From an uncultured Bergeyella sp. (GTDB lineage: Bacteria; Bacteroidota; Bacteroidia; Flavobacteriales; Weeksellaceae): DNA of 23,514 nt. The DNA lies in contig CAKAOY010000006.1 in the NCBI GenBank assembly GCA_916710115.1, forward strand, positions 1 through 23,514, written 5' to 3'. The notes under the pieces are model-generated. The model saw only the letters and a list, made by a program, of their open reading frames with translations. It was not told where the DNA came from and did no database searches. Each line of letters starts with the position of its first letter. Position 1 is the first letter of the stretch. Positions 22,471-23,514 of the stretch are shown here, one piece after another. Position numbers and translations under genes: made by a program.

Positions 22471-23514
22471 TTAGTTAAATTCCTTTAAGGGTTTTTTCGT
22501 TTCAATTTTTCCATTTTTCAATATTAGTACAAAGGGATTACTTCTCGCAATGGTCTTTATTGCTGTTGCGTCCATTGATAGGTTTGGTATGTTACTAAAT
22601 GTATTTGGTGTAGGAGATACTCCCAAAATATTAATATTGCGGTATTTATGTTTTAATTTATTTATTTCTGATGATAAGTTAATATTTATATCTTTTGGTT
22701 TGTATGAAAATATTAAAATCACTTTTTCTTCATTAAGAATATTGCTTGTCTCATCATTTCCTTGCTCATCATCGAGATGAAATTTAGCAATTTCGGATTT
22801 ATAACCTTCTTTTACCATTTTAGATGTGGTTTTTTCTTCCAAAATTTTCCAAGGAGAGTTTTCTGCCCAATATTCTTCAATATTGATATAATCATCTTGA
22901 TTTACTTCCCTTTCTTCTCCGGTTTTATTATTTTTTAAGATATAAAAGGTTTTGTATATGGCAGGATTTTTATCTATTTTTTTCTTTTCCTTTCTTAAAT
23001 CCGTACCGATTTTATAATCTCGGAAATCAATAATTGGTTCGCTATCAATTCCTATAAAAATAATATACCCAAAGATGATAACAGATATGGATAGTGCTAT
23101 TTTTTGTATGGGGTTTATAGGCCCCATTGTATTATTTCTTTGTGTAAAATATAGGATAATTAGTCCGATGAGTAAGACAATATCTTTCCAGAAGCTTTGC
23201 CAAGGTGTGAATTTTATAGCATCTCCAAAGCATCCGCAGTCCGTTACTTTATTAAAGTAAGCAGAATAAAAAGTAAGGAATGCAAAAAATATACATAGAT
23301 AAATTAAAAGCAATGTTGTCTTCTTTGCTTTGATGCTAAGAAGAAGCATTATACCTAAAATAAGCTCCAATATGACAACGAAAAGAGCAAAATATAAGGC
23401 ATATTTTTCAAGAAAAGAGAGATTAAAAACGGAGGCTGAAAAATATTCTTCCATTTTGAACGAAAATCCCTTTACATCAATTGCTTTTACGAGTCCAGAG
23501 ATAATGAATATTGT
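22471..23514 (-). CDS. BT_3928/DoxX-like membrane protein, N-terminus outside window
   Basis: Inner-membrane protein of the DoxX/MauE-like type called BT_3928 family in Bacteroidota. The frame stays open through the window edge: before the ATG at 23454 the codons read IFIISGLVKAIDVKGFSFK, the conserved first part of the family, so that ATG is internal. Several membrane helices follow (for example FALFVVILELILGIMLLLSI and TTLLLIYLCIFFAFLTFYSA). The conserved cysteine pair is TDCGCFGDAIKFTPWQSFWKD, about 72-92 from that ATG. The C-terminal third looks like a thioredoxin fold (VILIFSY...NPFVLILKNGKIETKKP) without a CxxC, so it is probably not itself a thiol oxidoreductase. The interrupted TerB-like gene follows. 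Confidence 0.88.
   Translation of the reverse strand, partial: TIFIISGLVKAIDVKGFSFKMEEYFSASVFNLSFLEKYALYFALFVVILELILGIMLLLSIKAKKTTLLLIYLCIFFAFLTFYSAYFNKVTDCGCFGDAIKFTPWQSFWKDIVLLIGLIILYFTQRNNTMGPINPIQKIALSISVIIFGYIIFIGIDSEPIIDFRDYKIGTDLRKEKKKIDKNPAIYKTFYILKNNKTGEEREVNQDDYINIEEYWAENSPWKILEEKTTSKMVKEGYKSEIAKFHLDDEQGNDETSNILNEEKVILIFSYKPKDININLSSEINKLKHKYRNINILGVSPTPNTFSNIPNLSMDATAIKTIARSNPFVLILKNGKIETKKPLKEFN

Overview
The window is AT-rich bacterial DNA (roughly one third G+C by eye) whose gene content and signals point to the phylum Bacteroidota. It probably comes from the class Flavobacteriia, near the Weeksellaceae (Chryseobacterium/Riemerella/Bergeyella type). Several promoters fit the Bacteroidota pattern (a TTG near -33, TAnnTTTG near -7). 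Start codons lack Shine-Dalgarno sequences. The proteins are typical flavobacterial versions of LptD, AroA, ComEC and a BT_3928/DoxX-like membrane protein. The genus assignment is inference.

Layout: (1) 1-734, the 3' part of a beta-class DNA methyltransferase gene, ending at a two-way terminator. (2) 792-2754, groS-groL on the minus strand, divergent from a GT2 glycosyltransferase gene (2945-3745) with a clear promoter of its own. (3) 3787-7713, the divergent pair lptD (minus) and a secreted cell-wall amidase (plus). (4) 7765-7836, tRNA-Glu with its own promoter and terminator. (5) 8050-9408, gdhA. (6) 9600-13283, the DNA-uptake genes dprA (minus) and comEC (plus, coupled to an unknown lipoprotein). 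(7) 13359-13787, an isolated XRE/coiled-coil protein. (8) 13821-16314, a minus-strand run ribD - AAA ATPase - yggS. (9) 16463-17437, a CHY zinc-finger protein and a TPR-like membrane protein. (10) 17457-19010, mazG-like and aroA. (11) 19135-19949, a ferredoxin and 5-formyltetrahydrofolate cyclo-ligase. (12) 19895-21581, an unrecognised membrane protein/lipoprotein operon whose promoter overlaps a perfect palindrome. (13) 21798-22052, a tiny Ala/Pro-rich lipoprotein behind a leader with a hairpin. (14) 22110-23514, a BT_3928-like membrane protein followed by a small gene interrupted by an in-frame TGA.

Most of the window is ordinary chromosome: chaperonin, envelope building, competence, nitrogen assimilation, riboflavin, folate and aromatic biosynthesis. 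I see no CRISPR array, transposase, prophage block or rRNA. The points most worth following are the in-frame stop in the 22.1-22.5 kb gene, the missing conventional start codon for an exported lptD, the palindrome-controlled two-gene operon at 19.9-21.6 kb, and the near-absent leaders at ribD and dprA. No clearly new multi-gene system is visible; the 372-aa/193-aa operon is the best candidate for an undescribed function.
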